Assembly: GCF_016863335.1 (NCBI RefSeq) | Contig: NZ_BOOR01000036.1 | Span: 46,688-110,687 of the forward strand | Source: Planotetraspora thailandica | Lineage (GTDB): Bacteria > Actinomycetota > Actinomycetes > Streptosporangiales > Streptosporangiaceae | Length of the DNA stretch: 64,000 nt | Direction of reading: 5' to 3' | In this document: positions 27,888 to 36,684 of the stretch, in pieces | Position numbering within the stretch: the first letter of the stretch is position 1 | Layout: each line of letters starts with the position of its first letter | Position numbers and translations under genes: made by a program | The notes under the pieces: model-generated | Databases searched by the model: none | Seen by the model: the letters and a program-made list of their open reading frames with translations, nothing else | What the model was told of the DNA's origin: nothing

Positions 27888-29330
27888 ATGGCGCAGATCA
27901 GCACCGACATCCCTGCCAGGCTCGACCGCCTGCCCTGGGCCCGCTGGCACTGGCTGGTCCTCGCCGGGCTCGGCACCGTATGGATCCTCGACGGGCTCGA
28001 GGTCACGATCGTCGGGGTCATCGGGCCACGGCTCACGCAGAGCGGCAGCGGCCTCGGACTGACCGCGAGCCAGGTCGGCGTGGCCGCCGGCGTCTACGTC
28101 CTGGGGGCCTGCCTGGGAGCCCTGTTCTTCGGGCACCTCACCGACCGGTTCGGGCGCAAGAAGCTGTTCCTCGTCACCCTGCTGGTCTATCTGATCGCCA
28201 CAGTGGCGACGGCGTTCTCCACCGAGGCCTGGTACTTCTACCTCTGCCGGTTCTTCACCGGCGCCGGCATCGGCGGAGAGTACGCCGCCATCAACTCGGC
28301 GATCGACGAGCTCATCCCCGCCAGGGTGCGCGGCACGGTCGACCTGGTCGTCAACGGCTCGTTCTGGCTCGGCACCACGTTCGGCGCCGCCGTCGCCGTC
28401 CCGCTGCTCAACCCGGCCGTGCTGCCCGCCGACCTCGGCTGGCGACTGCTCTTCGGCCTCGGGGCCGTCCTGGGCGTCGGCATCCTGCTGGTCAGGAGGC
28501 TGGTGCCCGAGAGTCCCCGGTGGTTGTCCATCCACGGCCGCGATCAGGAGGCCGAGGACATCGTGCGGGGCATCGAGAGGCAGGTTCGCGAGGAGACCGG
28601 CGAAGAGCTGGAGCCCCCGGCCGGGGAGATCAGGATCACCCAGCGCACCCACACTCCGCTCACCGAGGTCGCCGCGACGCTGCTGCGCCGCTACCCGAAA
28701 CGCACGGTGGTCGGGCTCGCCCTCTTCGTCGGGCAGGCCTTCCTCTACAACGCGGTCTTCTTCACCTACGCCCTCGTGCTCGCCAAGTTCTTCGGCGTGC
28801 CCGACGACACCACGCCCTGGTTCCTGATCCCCGTCGCGATCGGCAACTTCCTCGGGCCCGTGCTGCTGGGCAGGCTCTTCGACTCGGTCGGCCGCCGGGC
28901 GCTGATCTCCGGCTGCTACGTGTCGTCGGGGCTTCTGCTGCTCGGCACGGCCGCGCTCTTCCATGCAGGCGTGTTGTCGGCGGCGACCCTGACGGCCTGC
29001 TGGATGGTGGTCTTCTTCTTCGCGTCTGCCGGAGCGAGCTCCGCCTACCTGACGGTCTCGGAGATCTTCCCGATGGAGACCAGGGCCCTGGCGATCGCCC
29101 TGTTCTACGCGGTCGGCACGGGCCTGGGCGGCATCATCGGCCCGGTGCTGTTCGGCCGTCTCGTCGAGAGCGGGTCGGTGGCCAACGTCTCGATCGGCTA
29201 CGTGGTCGGGGCCGGGCTGATGATGGCCGCGGGAGCCGTCGAGTGGTTCATGGGGGTGGAGGCCGCCCGGCGCTCGCTGGAGGACATCGCCCAGCCGCTG
29301 AGCGCCGAGGACACCCGCGTGACCCGCTGA
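27888..29330 (+). CDS. MFS transporter, metabolite:H+ symporter type
   Basis: 480 aa with 12 predicted TM helices. Signature motifs are GHLTDRFGRKK between TM2 and TM3, GAGIGGEYAAINSAIDELIP (sugar porter/aromatic acid symporter-like) and VPESPRWL at the end of TM6. Cytoplasmic central loop about residues 230-260. Substrate cannot be told; related proteins carry organic acids or sugars. It starts ATG 27888 after GGGGACGAT and stands alone. Confidence 0.9.
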   Translation: MAQISTDIPARLDRLPWARWHWLVLAGLGTVWILDGLEVTIVGVIGPRLTQSGSGLGLTASQVGVAAGVYVLGACLGALFFGHLTDRFGRKKLFLVTLLVYLIATVATAFSTEAWYFYLCRFFTGAGIGGEYAAINSAIDELIPARVRGTVDLVVNGSFWLGTTFGAAVAVPLLNPAVLPADLGWRLLFGLGAVLGVGILLVRRLVPESPRWLSIHGRDQEAEDIVRGIERQVREETGEELEPPAGEIRITQRTHTPLTEVAATLLRRYPKRTVVGLALFVGQAFLYNAVFFTYALVLAKFFGVPDDTTPWFLIPVAIGNFLGPVLLGRLFDSVGRRALISGCYVSSGLLLLGTAALFHAGVLSAATLTACWMVVFFFASAGASSAYLTVSEIFPMETRALAIALFYAVGTGLGGIIGPVLFGRLVESGSVANVSIGYVVGAGLMMAAGAVEWFMGVEAARRSLEDIAQPLSAEDTRVTR

Positions 29331-29418
29331 CCAGATGCGTACGGATGACCCGCCCACACGATGGGTATCACCCGGTTGATGCCGATAAAGGTTGATATGT
29401 CATATATTCGGGGGAATT

Positions 29419-29544
29419 ATGGCTGAGGCGCCGAAGAAGAAGCACGCCAAGTCGACCGCGAAGGCGAAGAAGACGGCCATCAAGGAAGCCCGCAGCATCA
29501 AACAGGCGAAGAAGGACCACAAGCGGGCCGCCGAAGGCGAGTGA
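29419..29544 (+). CDS. Small Lys/Ala-rich basic protein
   Basis: 41 aa: begins MAEAPKKKHAKSTAKAKKTA and ends KDHKRAAEGE; 14 of 41 residues are Lys. ATG 29419 is preceded by GGGGGAAT, an acceptable ribosome site, and the frame closes just before a strong terminator at 29565. The composition resembles histone-like or nucleic-acid-binding tails. Too short for domain assignment, but codon use and flanking signals support a real gene. Confidence 0.6.
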   Translation: MAEAPKKKHAKSTAKAKKTAIKEARSIKQAKKDHKRAAEGE

Positions 29545-29564
29545 CCGCCACGATGTGATCTCCC

Positions 29565-29596
29565 GGGGGCGCCCGCCTCGCCAGGCGGGCGCCCCC
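29565..29596 (+). terminator. Strong hairpin terminator
   Basis: A 14-bp perfect stem GGGGGCGCCCGCCT/AGGCGGGCGCCCCC with the loop CGCC, 20 bp after the small basic protein gene, followed by TCGTATG. Ends the short transcript before the PH-domain genes. Confidence 0.82.
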
Positions 29597-29682
29597 TCGT
29601 ATGCACCCATGACATTCGTCCCGGAAAATACGGGATTCCCCCCACTTCATTGGAGCCTCAGCTATTGGGCAGAGTTGGGGGC

Positions 29683-30174
29683 GTGGAAACCACGACCCTC
29701 CGTCCACCCCGGCACCGCGTGAGCCGTACCGCGATCTGGTACTGGACCACCCGCGCGGCCATCGGCTGGCTGGTCCTGATCGTCATCCAGTCCGTCTTCA
29801 TCCTGACGCGGAGCGACGCGCTCACGCTGCGGGTGTCCATCCTGGTCGCGACGGTGGTGCTCGCGCTCGCCCACCTCGCCGTCATGCCCAGGTGGCGATA
29901 CCAGGTGCACCGCTGGGAGACCACGCCCGAGGCCGTCTACACCCAGTCGGGCTGGTTCAAGCAGGAGTGGCGGATCGCGCCCATCTCCCGCATCCAGACC
30001 GTCGACAGCGCGCGGGGCCCGATCGAGCAGCTGTTCAAGCTGGCCAACGTGACGGTCACGACCGCCTCGGCCGCCGGGCCGCTGCGCATCAGCGGCCTGG
30101 ACCGCGAGACGGCGGGGCGCCTGGTCGACGAGCTCACCGCGACCGCCCAGGCCACGACGGGCGACGCCACATGA
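29683..30174 (+). CDS. Bacterial PH-domain membrane protein (YdbS-like)
   Basis: 163 aa. Two TM helices near the N-terminus (IGWLVLIVIQSVFIL and VSILVATVVLALAHLAVM) and one bPH2 domain (RYQVHRWETTPEAVYTQSGW ... ISRIQTVDSARGPIEQ). It pairs with the larger PH protein that follows, with a 4-bp overlap (ATGA). GTG 29683 is preferred since TTGGGGG precedes it; a TTG at 29650 would add 11 residues. In Bacillus, such YdbS/YdbT pairs confer resistance to a bacteriocin; the role here is unknown. Confidence 0.82.
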   Translation: METTTLRPPRHRVSRTAIWYWTTRAAIGWLVLIVIQSVFILTRSDALTLRVSILVATVVLALAHLAVMPRWRYQVHRWETTPEAVYTQSGWFKQEWRIAPISRIQTVDSARGPIEQLFKLANVTVTTASAAGPLRISGLDRETAGRLVDELTATAQATTGDAT

Positions 30175-31787
30175 CGGAACTTCTGGTGACCGACTGGCGG
30201 CGGCTCAGCCCGCGGATGTTGCTGATCCATCCGGTGCAGGAGGTCGTCCGGGCGGCGCCCGCGCTTCTCGGCCTGCTCATCGCCGGCACCAGCAGCGGCG
30301 GCCACGGCCCCCTGTGGAGCATCGCCGGCGTGGGCGTAACGGTCCTGCTCGGCACGCTGCGCTATTTCACCACGACCTACCGCATCACCCCCGAGCACGT
30401 GCAGGTGCGCAAGGGCCTGCTGCAGCGCAAGGTCCTCACTGTGCCCCGCGACCGGGTGCGCACGGTCGACGTGACCTCCAACGTGCTGCATCGGGTGCTC
30501 GGCCTGGCCAGGGTGGAGGTGGGCACCGGCCGCTCGGACAGAAAGGGCGGCGGCGACCTCAAGCTCGACGCGCTCGGCGCGCCCGAGGCCGCCCGGCTGC
30601 GTGTCGAACTGCTGCACCGGCAGGCCGCCGGTGCGGGGGTTCGGGAAACAGCGGGGGTTCGGGAAACAGCGGGGCTTCAGGAAACAGCGGAGGCCCCGGC
30701 CACGCGGGCCGACCCGGCGGAGACCGAGCTCGCAGCGCTGCGGCCGGCGTGGATCCGTTTCGGGCCGTTCACCCTCTCCGGCCTGATCACCCTCGGCGTC
30801 ATCGCCGGTTTCGCGTCGCGGCTGGCGTCCGAGGGCGACGTCGACCTGCGCGAGGTCGGCCCGGTCCGGCAGATGCTGGGCTGGTTCGGCTCGCTCTCGC
30901 TGCCGATGGAGATCGCGGCCGCCGTGATCGCCGTCGCGGTCTTCGTCGCGATCGCCTCGACGTTCGGCTACATCCTGTCGTTCTGGGGCTTCAGGCTGAC
31001 CCGGCACTCCAGCGGAACGCTGCACGTCAATCGGGGCCTGCTCACCACGCGGGCGACCACGATCGAGGAGCGGCGCCTGCGCGGCGTCGAGGTCAGCGAA
31101 CCGCTGCTGCTGCGCGCCGTGGGCGGCGGGCGGCTGATCGCGGTGGCGACGGGGCTGCGCGTCGGCCAGGGAGCCCAGCGGGGCGGGTCGATGCTGCTGC
31201 CGCCCGCTCCCCGGGCGGAGGCCGAGTCGGTGGCCGTGCGCGTGCTGGGCGGGAACGGCACGGACTCGCCCGTGACGGCGCCGCTGACCGAGCACGGCCC
31301 GGCGGCGCGGAGGCGGAGGTTCACCCGGGCCCTCGGCGTGAACGCCCTGGTGATCGTGGTCTGTCTCCCCCTGTGGAAGTGGGCCGACCTGCCCTCGTGG
31401 ACGTGGATCACGGCCCTGGCGGCGCTGCCCGCGACGGCGCTGATGGCCGCGGACCGCTACCGGAGCCTCGGTCACACCTTGGTGCCGGGATATCTGGTCA
31501 CCCGCTGGGGCTCCCTGGTCCGGCGTCGGGTGGCCCTGGAGCGTGACGGCATCATCGGCTGGAACGTCGAGCGGTCGTTCTTCCAGCGCCGGACCGGCCT
31601 GGTGACCCTGACCGCCACCACCGCGGCAGGCCGTCAGGGCTATCGGGTGCAGGACGTGACGCTGGCCGAGGGGCTCCGCCTCGCGTCCGCCGCCTCACCT
31701 GGCCTGCTCGACCCGTTCCTGTCCGATGAAGATCATCCTTCTCGCCCGTACCATGACGACACTGCCATATCACCAAGCCTTGGATGA
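30171..31787 (+). CDS. Bacterial PH-domain membrane protein (YdbT-like)
   Basis: 538 aa with several TM pairs and three bPH2 repeats: one near YRITPEHVQVRKGLLQRKVL, one near LTRHSSGTLHVNRGLLTTRA and one near VPGYLVTRWGSLVRRRVALE. Each has the typical pattern of a strand pair followed by RVRTVDV/LRGVEV-like segments. ATG overlaps the YdbS-like stop by 4 bp. A cytoplasmic linker holds a triple GVRETA-type repeat encoded by an 18-bp tandem repeat. Confidence 0.85.
   Translation: MTELLVTDWRRLSPRMLLIHPVQEVVRAAPALLGLLIAGTSSGGHGPLWSIAGVGVTVLLGTLRYFTTTYRITPEHVQVRKGLLQRKVLTVPRDRVRTVDVTSNVLHRVLGLARVEVGTGRSDRKGGGDLKLDALGAPEAARLRVELLHRQAAGAGVRETAGVRETAGLQETAEAPATRADPAETELAALRPAWIRFGPFTLSGLITLGVIAGFASRLASEGDVDLREVGPVRQMLGWFGSLSLPMEIAAAVIAVAVFVAIASTFGYILSFWGFRLTRHSSGTLHVNRGLLTTRATTIEERRLRGVEVSEPLLLRAVGGGRLIAVATGLRVGQGAQRGGSMLLPPAPRAEAESVAVRVLGGNGTDSPVTAPLTEHGPAARRRRFTRALGVNALVIVVCLPLWKWADLPSWTWITALAALPATALMAADRYRSLGHTLVPGYLVTRWGSLVRRRVALERDGIIGWNVERSFFQRRTGLVTLTATTAAGRQGYRVQDVTLAEGLRLASAASPGLLDPFLSDEDHPSRPYHDDTAISPSLG
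30633..30686. repeat. 18-bp tandem repeat within the YdbT-like gene
   Basis: Two identical copies of GCGGGGGTTCGGGAAACA and a third with two changes, in frame, encoding GVRETA, GVRETA and GLQETA in a linker. Sequence of this kind expands or contracts without breaking the frame. Confidence 0.85.
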
Positions 31788-31823
31788 ATCACCACGAACC
31801 CGCACAACCCCTGGAGACGCCTG

Positions 31824-32837
31824 ATGACCCGCTACGGCCCGATGTTCGGCCCCGACATCACCTTTCTCGGGGTCGAGCGCTGCGACCTGGACGACGTGGA
31901 CAGCTACGCCGGGGCCGACGTCGTCATCCTCGGCGCGCCCTTCGACGGCGGCACGTCGCACCGTCCGGGGGCGCGCTTCGGGCCGAGCGCCATCCGCCAG
32001 GCGTGCTATCTGCCCCATGACGGGTCCCGCCCGAGCCTCGCCCTGCGCGTGGACGCGCTCCAGGACCTCCAGGTGCTGGACGCCGGAGACGTCGAGACCT
32101 ACGCCGGTGACATCGAGGGCAGCCTGCGCGCGATCGAGGAGGCGGTCGCCCGCATCTCGGCCTCCGGCGCGGTGCCCTTCGTCCTCGGCGGCGACCACAC
32201 CATCGCCCTGCCGGACGCCACCGGCGTCGCCCGCCATCACGGCTTCGGCCGGATCTCGATGGTGCACTTCGACGCGCACGCCGACACCGGCGACGTCGAG
32301 TTCGGGCACCTGCACGGGCACGGCCAGCCGATGCGCCGCCTCATCGAGTCGGGGGCGATCCGCGGCGACCGCTTCCTCCAGATCGGCCTGCGCGGCTACT
32401 GGCCGGGGCCCGAGATCCTCGACTGGATGGCGGGGCAGTCCATGCGGTCCTACGAGATGACCGAGGTCGTCACCAGGGGGCTCGACACGTGCCTGACCGA
32501 GGCGTATGGCATCGCCCTCGACGACTGCGACGGCGTCTACCTCTCGGTCGACGTCGACGTCTGCGACCCGGGGCACGCCCCCGGCACGGGCACCCCCGAG
32601 CCCGGAGGGCTGACGGCCAGGCAACTGCTCGACGCCGTACGCCGCACCTGCTTCGAGCTGCCCGTGGTCGGCGTGGAGGTCGTAGAGGTCGCCCCGCCGT
32701 ACGACCATGCGGAGATCACGGCCTATCTCGGCAACCGCGTCGTCCTCGAGGCGTTGTCGGCGATGGCCCGCCGCCGCAAGGACGCCGCCGGCGGAGTGCG
32801 CTGGGACCCTTCGCGGCCTTTGCTGGATGGTCGCTGA
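31824..32837 (+). CDS. speB: Agmatinase / guanidino-acid ureohydrolase
   Basis: Mn-dependent ureohydrolase, 337 aa, that removes urea from agmatine or a related guanidino compound (guanidinobutyrate is possible). Metal-binding motifs are all present: GGDHT, HFDAHADTGD, GHLHGHG and SVDVDVCDPGHAPGTGTPEP. Start at ATG 31824. It stands between the PH-domain pair and the PBP/RodA genes with no obvious operon partner. Motifs do not discriminate agmatine from guanidinobutyrate. Confidence 0.87.
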   Translation: MTRYGPMFGPDITFLGVERCDLDDVDSYAGADVVILGAPFDGGTSHRPGARFGPSAIRQACYLPHDGSRPSLALRVDALQDLQVLDAGDVETYAGDIEGSLRAIEEAVARISASGAVPFVLGGDHTIALPDATGVARHHGFGRISMVHFDAHADTGDVEFGHLHGHGQPMRRLIESGAIRGDRFLQIGLRGYWPGPEILDWMAGQSMRSYEMTEVVTRGLDTCLTEAYGIALDDCDGVYLSVDVDVCDPGHAPGTGTPEPGGLTARQLLDAVRRTCFELPVVGVEVVEVAPPYDHAEITAYLGNRVVLEALSAMARRRKDAAGGVRWDPSRPLLDGR

Positions 32838-33064
32838 CTTCACCCGAAAACTGTTGCTTTACGGGAATGGGTGATTCACACTAACTTGCGGATCGGCAAC
32901 GGCCGGTCATGTGATGTCGATCGGCCGGTCAGGCCGGTCCTCCGCGCATCCGGTGGCATCCGGGTGACGGGGCTCGCGGAGGGCCCGGCGTCCGCCATTT
33001 TGCGTATAGCCGCTCGTGCGCCTCGGGCTCCGGGGGACGCACGGCCGGTGAAGGCTGGTCGGCG

Positions 33065-34252
33065 ATGGGTCTGCCGGGGGGCTCCCTCGCCCGGAACGCG
33101 GCACGCGATCCGGGCGTCGCCGTCATGCCCCGCTCCCGGAGACACGCGGGTATGCGCGAGCGGCGGGTCGCGCTGGTGTCGGCCGTCGTCGTCGTGATGA
33201 CGCTGGCGGTGCTCGTCCGCCTCTGGCAGCTGCAGGTCGTGAACGGCCCGGCGTACGCGCGGGCCGCCGCGGCGGCACACGTCCGCACGGTGTCCCTGCC
33301 CGCCGCGCAGGGCGGCGTGCTCGCCGCGGACGGCAGGCCGCTCGCCGCAGAGAGGCATCACGGCGCCCTCGCAGGGCCTCCCGGAGACGACGACGGAGCC
33401 GACGCGCTGCGCACCGCGCTCGAAGACTGGTACGGCGAGGCGCTCACCGGCCAGGCGGGGCAGCGCACGGTGTCGGTCGACACCCATGGTGCGGTGACCC
33501 GCGTGCTGGCCGTGCGTGCGCCCCGGCCCGGCCACTCCCTGATCACCAACGTCGACGGGCGGGTCCAGCGGCTCGCGGAGCAGGTCCTGTCCCGCCTGGA
33601 GCGGGGCGGCGGCGGTTCCGTGGTCGTCCTGGAGGCCTCCACCGGCCGGGTGATCGCGCTCGCGGGAGACGTCGTCAGGCCCCGGCCCGGCGAAAGCCCG
33701 GTCATACGCGGCGTCCCCGCCGGGACGGCGGCCGCGCTCGGCCTCACGGCTCCCTCCGGGATCGACCTGCCCGGCGAGCGCACGGCCGCGGCTCCCCTTC
33801 TCGAGGACCTGCTCGACGGGAACCTGCTCAACCCGAGCCGCACGGCCGTGGTCCTGACCGGCCCGCTCCAGCTCGCCCGCGCCTGCGCCGCCGTCGCCAA
33901 CGGCGGCACGCTGTTCAGCCCCCGCGTGGCCAGGGCCCTCGTCCGTGTGGACGGCCGGGCCGGCGGCGAACCCGGCGCCTGGACGGGACGCGTCGTCACG
34001 CCGCCCGTGGCAGGCCGGATCCCGGCCGCGACCCTCCACCTCGTGCGCGACGCGCTGACCGGCCCCTCCGCAGGCCGCGGGACGGGCGGCGCGGAAACCG
34101 GCGTGATCACCGAACCGGACTGGTCGGCGTCCTTCGGCCCGAAGCTGCGCTTCGTCGTGGTCGTGGTGATCTCCCACGGCGACGCGGGAGGCGCGGCGCG
34201 CGAGCTCCAGAAGGCCGCCGCCGCGCCGGCGCGCACGACGGCAGGCCCGTGA
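33065..34252 (+). CDS. Penicillin-binding-protein-like protein lacking catalytic motifs
   Basis: About 395 aa; an in-frame ATG at 33152 (MRERRVAL) may be the true start. One N-terminal TM (VALVSAVVVVMTLAVLVRLW), then a class B PBP dimerisation-like region (LPAAQGGVLAADGRPLAAE, DVDGRVQRLAEQVLSRLE-type) and a transpeptidase-like remainder (VVLEASTGRVIALAG, SGIDLPGER, LQLARACAAVANGGTLFSPR). The SxxK, SxN and KTG motifs are all missing, and the segment that should carry SxxK is shortened. It therefore cannot be an active transpeptidase. It overlaps rodA by 4 bp, suggesting a non-catalytic partner of that SEDS protein. Confidence 0.8.
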   Translation: MGLPGGSLARNAARDPGVAVMPRSRRHAGMRERRVALVSAVVVVMTLAVLVRLWQLQVVNGPAYARAAAAAHVRTVSLPAAQGGVLAADGRPLAAERHHGALAGPPGDDDGADALRTALEDWYGEALTGQAGQRTVSVDTHGAVTRVLAVRAPRPGHSLITNVDGRVQRLAEQVLSRLERGGGGSVVVLEASTGRVIALAGDVVRPRPGESPVIRGVPAGTAAALGLTAPSGIDLPGERTAAAPLLEDLLDGNLLNPSRTAVVLTGPLQLARACAAVANGGTLFSPRVARALVRVDGRAGGEPGAWTGRVVTPPVAGRIPAATLHLVRDALTGPSAGRGTGGAETGVITEPDWSASFGPKLRFVVVVVISHGDAGGAARELQKAAAAPARTTAGP

Positions 34253-35454
34253 CGACCCGCCGCGTCCTCGCGTCGCCCACCCGTGTCCTCGCGTCGCCCG
34301 CCCGCGGCCTGCCGTACACGAAGCGGAGCGCGCCCGATGCCGCCTGGAGCCCGCCCTTCACGAGCGCGGCGCCCGGCGACCGGTGGTTGCTCGTCACGTC
34401 GCTGGCCCTGGCCGGAATCGGGCTGCTCCTGGTCGCGTCGGCGACGCGCGCAGGTTCCGGCTCGGTGTTCCTCCAACGCCACGCGACCGGCCTCTGCCTG
34501 GGCCTCGCCCTGATGTGGATCGTCTCCCGCTGCGACCCCCGGGGGCTGAAGGCCTACGTCCCCGCCGTCTATCTGCTCGCGCTGGCCGGGCTGGTCGCCG
34601 TGCTCACCCCGCTCGGCCGTACGGTCAACGGGTCGCAGGCATGGCTGGCGCTCGGCGACGTGTTGCGATTCCAGCCGTCGGAGTTCGCCAAGGTGGCGAT
34701 GATCCTCACGCTGGCGACGGTCCTGGGATCGCGGCGCGGGAACGGCCGCCCGGGCGACGGGCAGGTGCTGGCGGCTCTGGCGCTCACGGCTCCGCCCGTG
34801 GCCCTCATCCTCCTCGAACCCGACGCCGGCACGGCGCTCGTCTTCGCCGCGATCACCGTCGGCATGATCACGTTGTCGGGTGCGCGGCTGCGCTGGTTCG
34901 CCGGGCTGGCCGCGGCCGGCGCGCTCGCGGCCGCGCTGATCTGGCACTTCGGCCTGCTCCGCCCCTACCAGCTGCTGCGGCTGAGCGTGCTGCTCAGCCC
35001 GGACGCCGACCCTCTGGGCGCGGGATATCACGCCACCCAGTCACGCATCGCGGTCGGTTCCGGCGAGGTCTTCGGCACCGGCCTGTTCCAGGGCGGGCAG
35101 ACGGCGGGGGGTTTCGTGCCCGAGCAGCACACCGACTTCATCTTCACGGTGGCCGGGGAGGAACTCGGCTTCTTGGGCTCGGCCGCCATCGTCCTGCTGG
35201 TGACGCTGCTCCTGCTGCGCGGCCTGCGGATCGCGGCACGCACGCCCTCGCCGTACGGCACGGCCCTGGCAGGCGGGGTGGTGTGCTGGCTGGCGTTCCA
35301 GTCGTTCGTCAACCTCGGCATGACGCTCGGCCTCCTCCCGATCACCGGGCTGCCGCTGCCGCTGGTCTCCTACGGCGGGTCGGCCACGGTCGCGGTGCTG
35401 GGCGCGGTGGGGCTGCTCGACGCCGTCAACCGGACCGGGTGGGACGGGCGATAG
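34249..35454 (+). CDS. SEDS-family peptidoglycan polymerase, RodA/FtsW type
   Basis: Polytopic membrane glycosyltransferase, about 401 aa, that polymerises lipid II. Conserved features include QPSEFAKVAMILTLA, LLEPDAGTALVF, GLFQGGQTAGGFVPEQHTDF (catalytic-type Asp in TDFIF), GEELGFLG and PLVSYGGSA. A long cytoplasmic N-terminal tail of about 40 aa is Arg/Ser-rich. It overlaps the PBP-like gene (GTGA). RodA/FtsW proteins normally work with a class B PBP; here the neighbour has lost its catalytic motifs. Confidence 0.92.
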   Translation: MTTRRVLASPTRVLASPARGLPYTKRSAPDAAWSPPFTSAAPGDRWLLVTSLALAGIGLLLVASATRAGSGSVFLQRHATGLCLGLALMWIVSRCDPRGLKAYVPAVYLLALAGLVAVLTPLGRTVNGSQAWLALGDVLRFQPSEFAKVAMILTLATVLGSRRGNGRPGDGQVLAALALTAPPVALILLEPDAGTALVFAAITVGMITLSGARLRWFAGLAAAGALAAALIWHFGLLRPYQLLRLSVLLSPDADPLGAGYHATQSRIAVGSGEVFGTGLFQGGQTAGGFVPEQHTDFIFTVAGEELGFLGSAAIVLLVTLLLLRGLRIAARTPSPYGTALAGGVVCWLAFQSFVNLGMTLGLLPITGLPLPLVSYGGSATVAVLGAVGLLDAVNRTGWDGR

Positions 35455-35465
35455 GGCACGCTTGG

Positions 35466-36548
35466 GTGGTGCGAAGCAAGCTGGGCGACCGGGTGGAGAA
35501 GGCGGCGCGAGTCGCGCTGGCCACCCGCAAACACGTGACCGTGATCGACGTGCTGACCGGCCTGCGGTGGGTGCAGGGCCGCCACGTGGACCAGTGGCGG
35601 CAGGGCCGGGCCGACAGCCTGGAGCGGCTCGCCGCCGTGGACGCGGCGCGCATGACCGAGGCGGTCGCCTGCCTGCGCGAATGGGCGGAGGCCTGCGGGC
35701 TGAGCGCTGACGAGGCGGCCTACACCTCGGCCGGCAGAGACCGCAGGCCGTTGCGCTTCACCGTCGAGGGCGACGATCGTCTGGAACGCCTCTTCCGTGT
35801 CCGGTGGCTCTCCCCCGACATGAGCGAGTCCGCCAGGCGCAGGCTGGAGGAACGCGACAACCGGGCTCCCGACCTGGTCGTCGTCGTGCCGCTGGAGCCG
35901 TGGGTCTGCGCGGGGTGCGGCGCGGCATCGGGTGCCGCCCTGGACGATTCGCGCCTGATCATGGAGGCGGATCAGCCGTACTGCCTGACCTGCTCCGACA
36001 TGGACCATCTGGAGTTCCTCCCCGCGGGGAACGCCACACTGAGCCGCAGGGCCAAGAAGGAGAGCGGCCTGTCGGCCCTGGTCGTACGGTTCAACCGGCG
36101 CAGGAAACGCTATGAGCGGCTCGGGGTGCTCGTCGAGGAGGCGGCGCTCGCGCGGGCCGAGGAGCAGTGCCTGGCCGACGAGGAGGTGCGCTCACGCCGC
36201 CGCGAACGCGACCGGGAACGCCGGGCCGGCGAGGACGCCGAATACCGCACCGCCATGGCCGAGCGCATCGGCGCCTTGTTCCCCGGCTGCCCGCCCGAGC
36301 GGGCCGCGGCCATCGCGCTGCACGCCGGGCAGCGCGGCAGCGGCCGGGTGGGCCGCACGGCGGCTGCGCGCGTCTTCGACGAAGACGCGATCACCTTGGC
36401 GGTGATCGCCAGCGTGCGTCACCAGGACACCGACTACGACGCGCTGCTCATGGCGGGCGTGCCCCGGATGACCGCCCGGGACCGCATCCGGCCGCGCGTC
36501 GACCAGGTCCTGGCGGCTTGGCGGGACGGCAGGCCGAAACCCCGATAA
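35466..36548 (+). CDS. DUF2293 domain protein
   Basis: About 360 aa, cytoplasmic. The C-terminal region AERIGALFPGCPPERAAAIA, HAGQRGSGRVGRTAAARVFD and ASVRHQDTDYDALLMAGVPR matches DUF2293, a family of unknown function common in actinomycetes. A central CAGCGAAS ... YCLTCSDM pair of CxxC motifs suggests a zinc-binding site, followed by an Arg/Glu-rich probable coiled coil. Two adjacent GTG codons (35466, 35469) are candidate starts. Confidence 0.82.
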   Translation: MVRSKLGDRVEKAARVALATRKHVTVIDVLTGLRWVQGRHVDQWRQGRADSLERLAAVDAARMTEAVACLREWAEACGLSADEAAYTSAGRDRRPLRFTVEGDDRLERLFRVRWLSPDMSESARRRLEERDNRAPDLVVVVPLEPWVCAGCGAASGAALDDSRLIMEADQPYCLTCSDMDHLEFLPAGNATLSRRAKKESGLSALVVRFNRRRKRYERLGVLVEEAALARAEEQCLADEEVRSRRRERDRERRAGEDAEYRTAMAERIGALFPGCPPERAAAIALHAGQRGSGRVGRTAAARVFDEDAITLAVIASVRHQDTDYDALLMAGVPRMTARDRIRPRVDQVLAAWRDGRPKPR

Positions 36549-36684
36549 GCCGCCGGAAATCAGCGGAGTTCGCCTTTCAGCCGTGCAGCCCATGGCGCTT
36601 CATTTCCTCCGGCGCCCGAAAAATCAATGAATGTCATTTCATGGGTGCGCCAGGTAAATTGATCACAACGAAGGGGGCCGCGGG

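Noticed and set aside
29419..29544. RiPP precursor interpretation of the Lys-rich small protein
   Set aside because: No Cys, hardly any Ser/Thr, no leader/core pattern and no modifying enzyme nearby.
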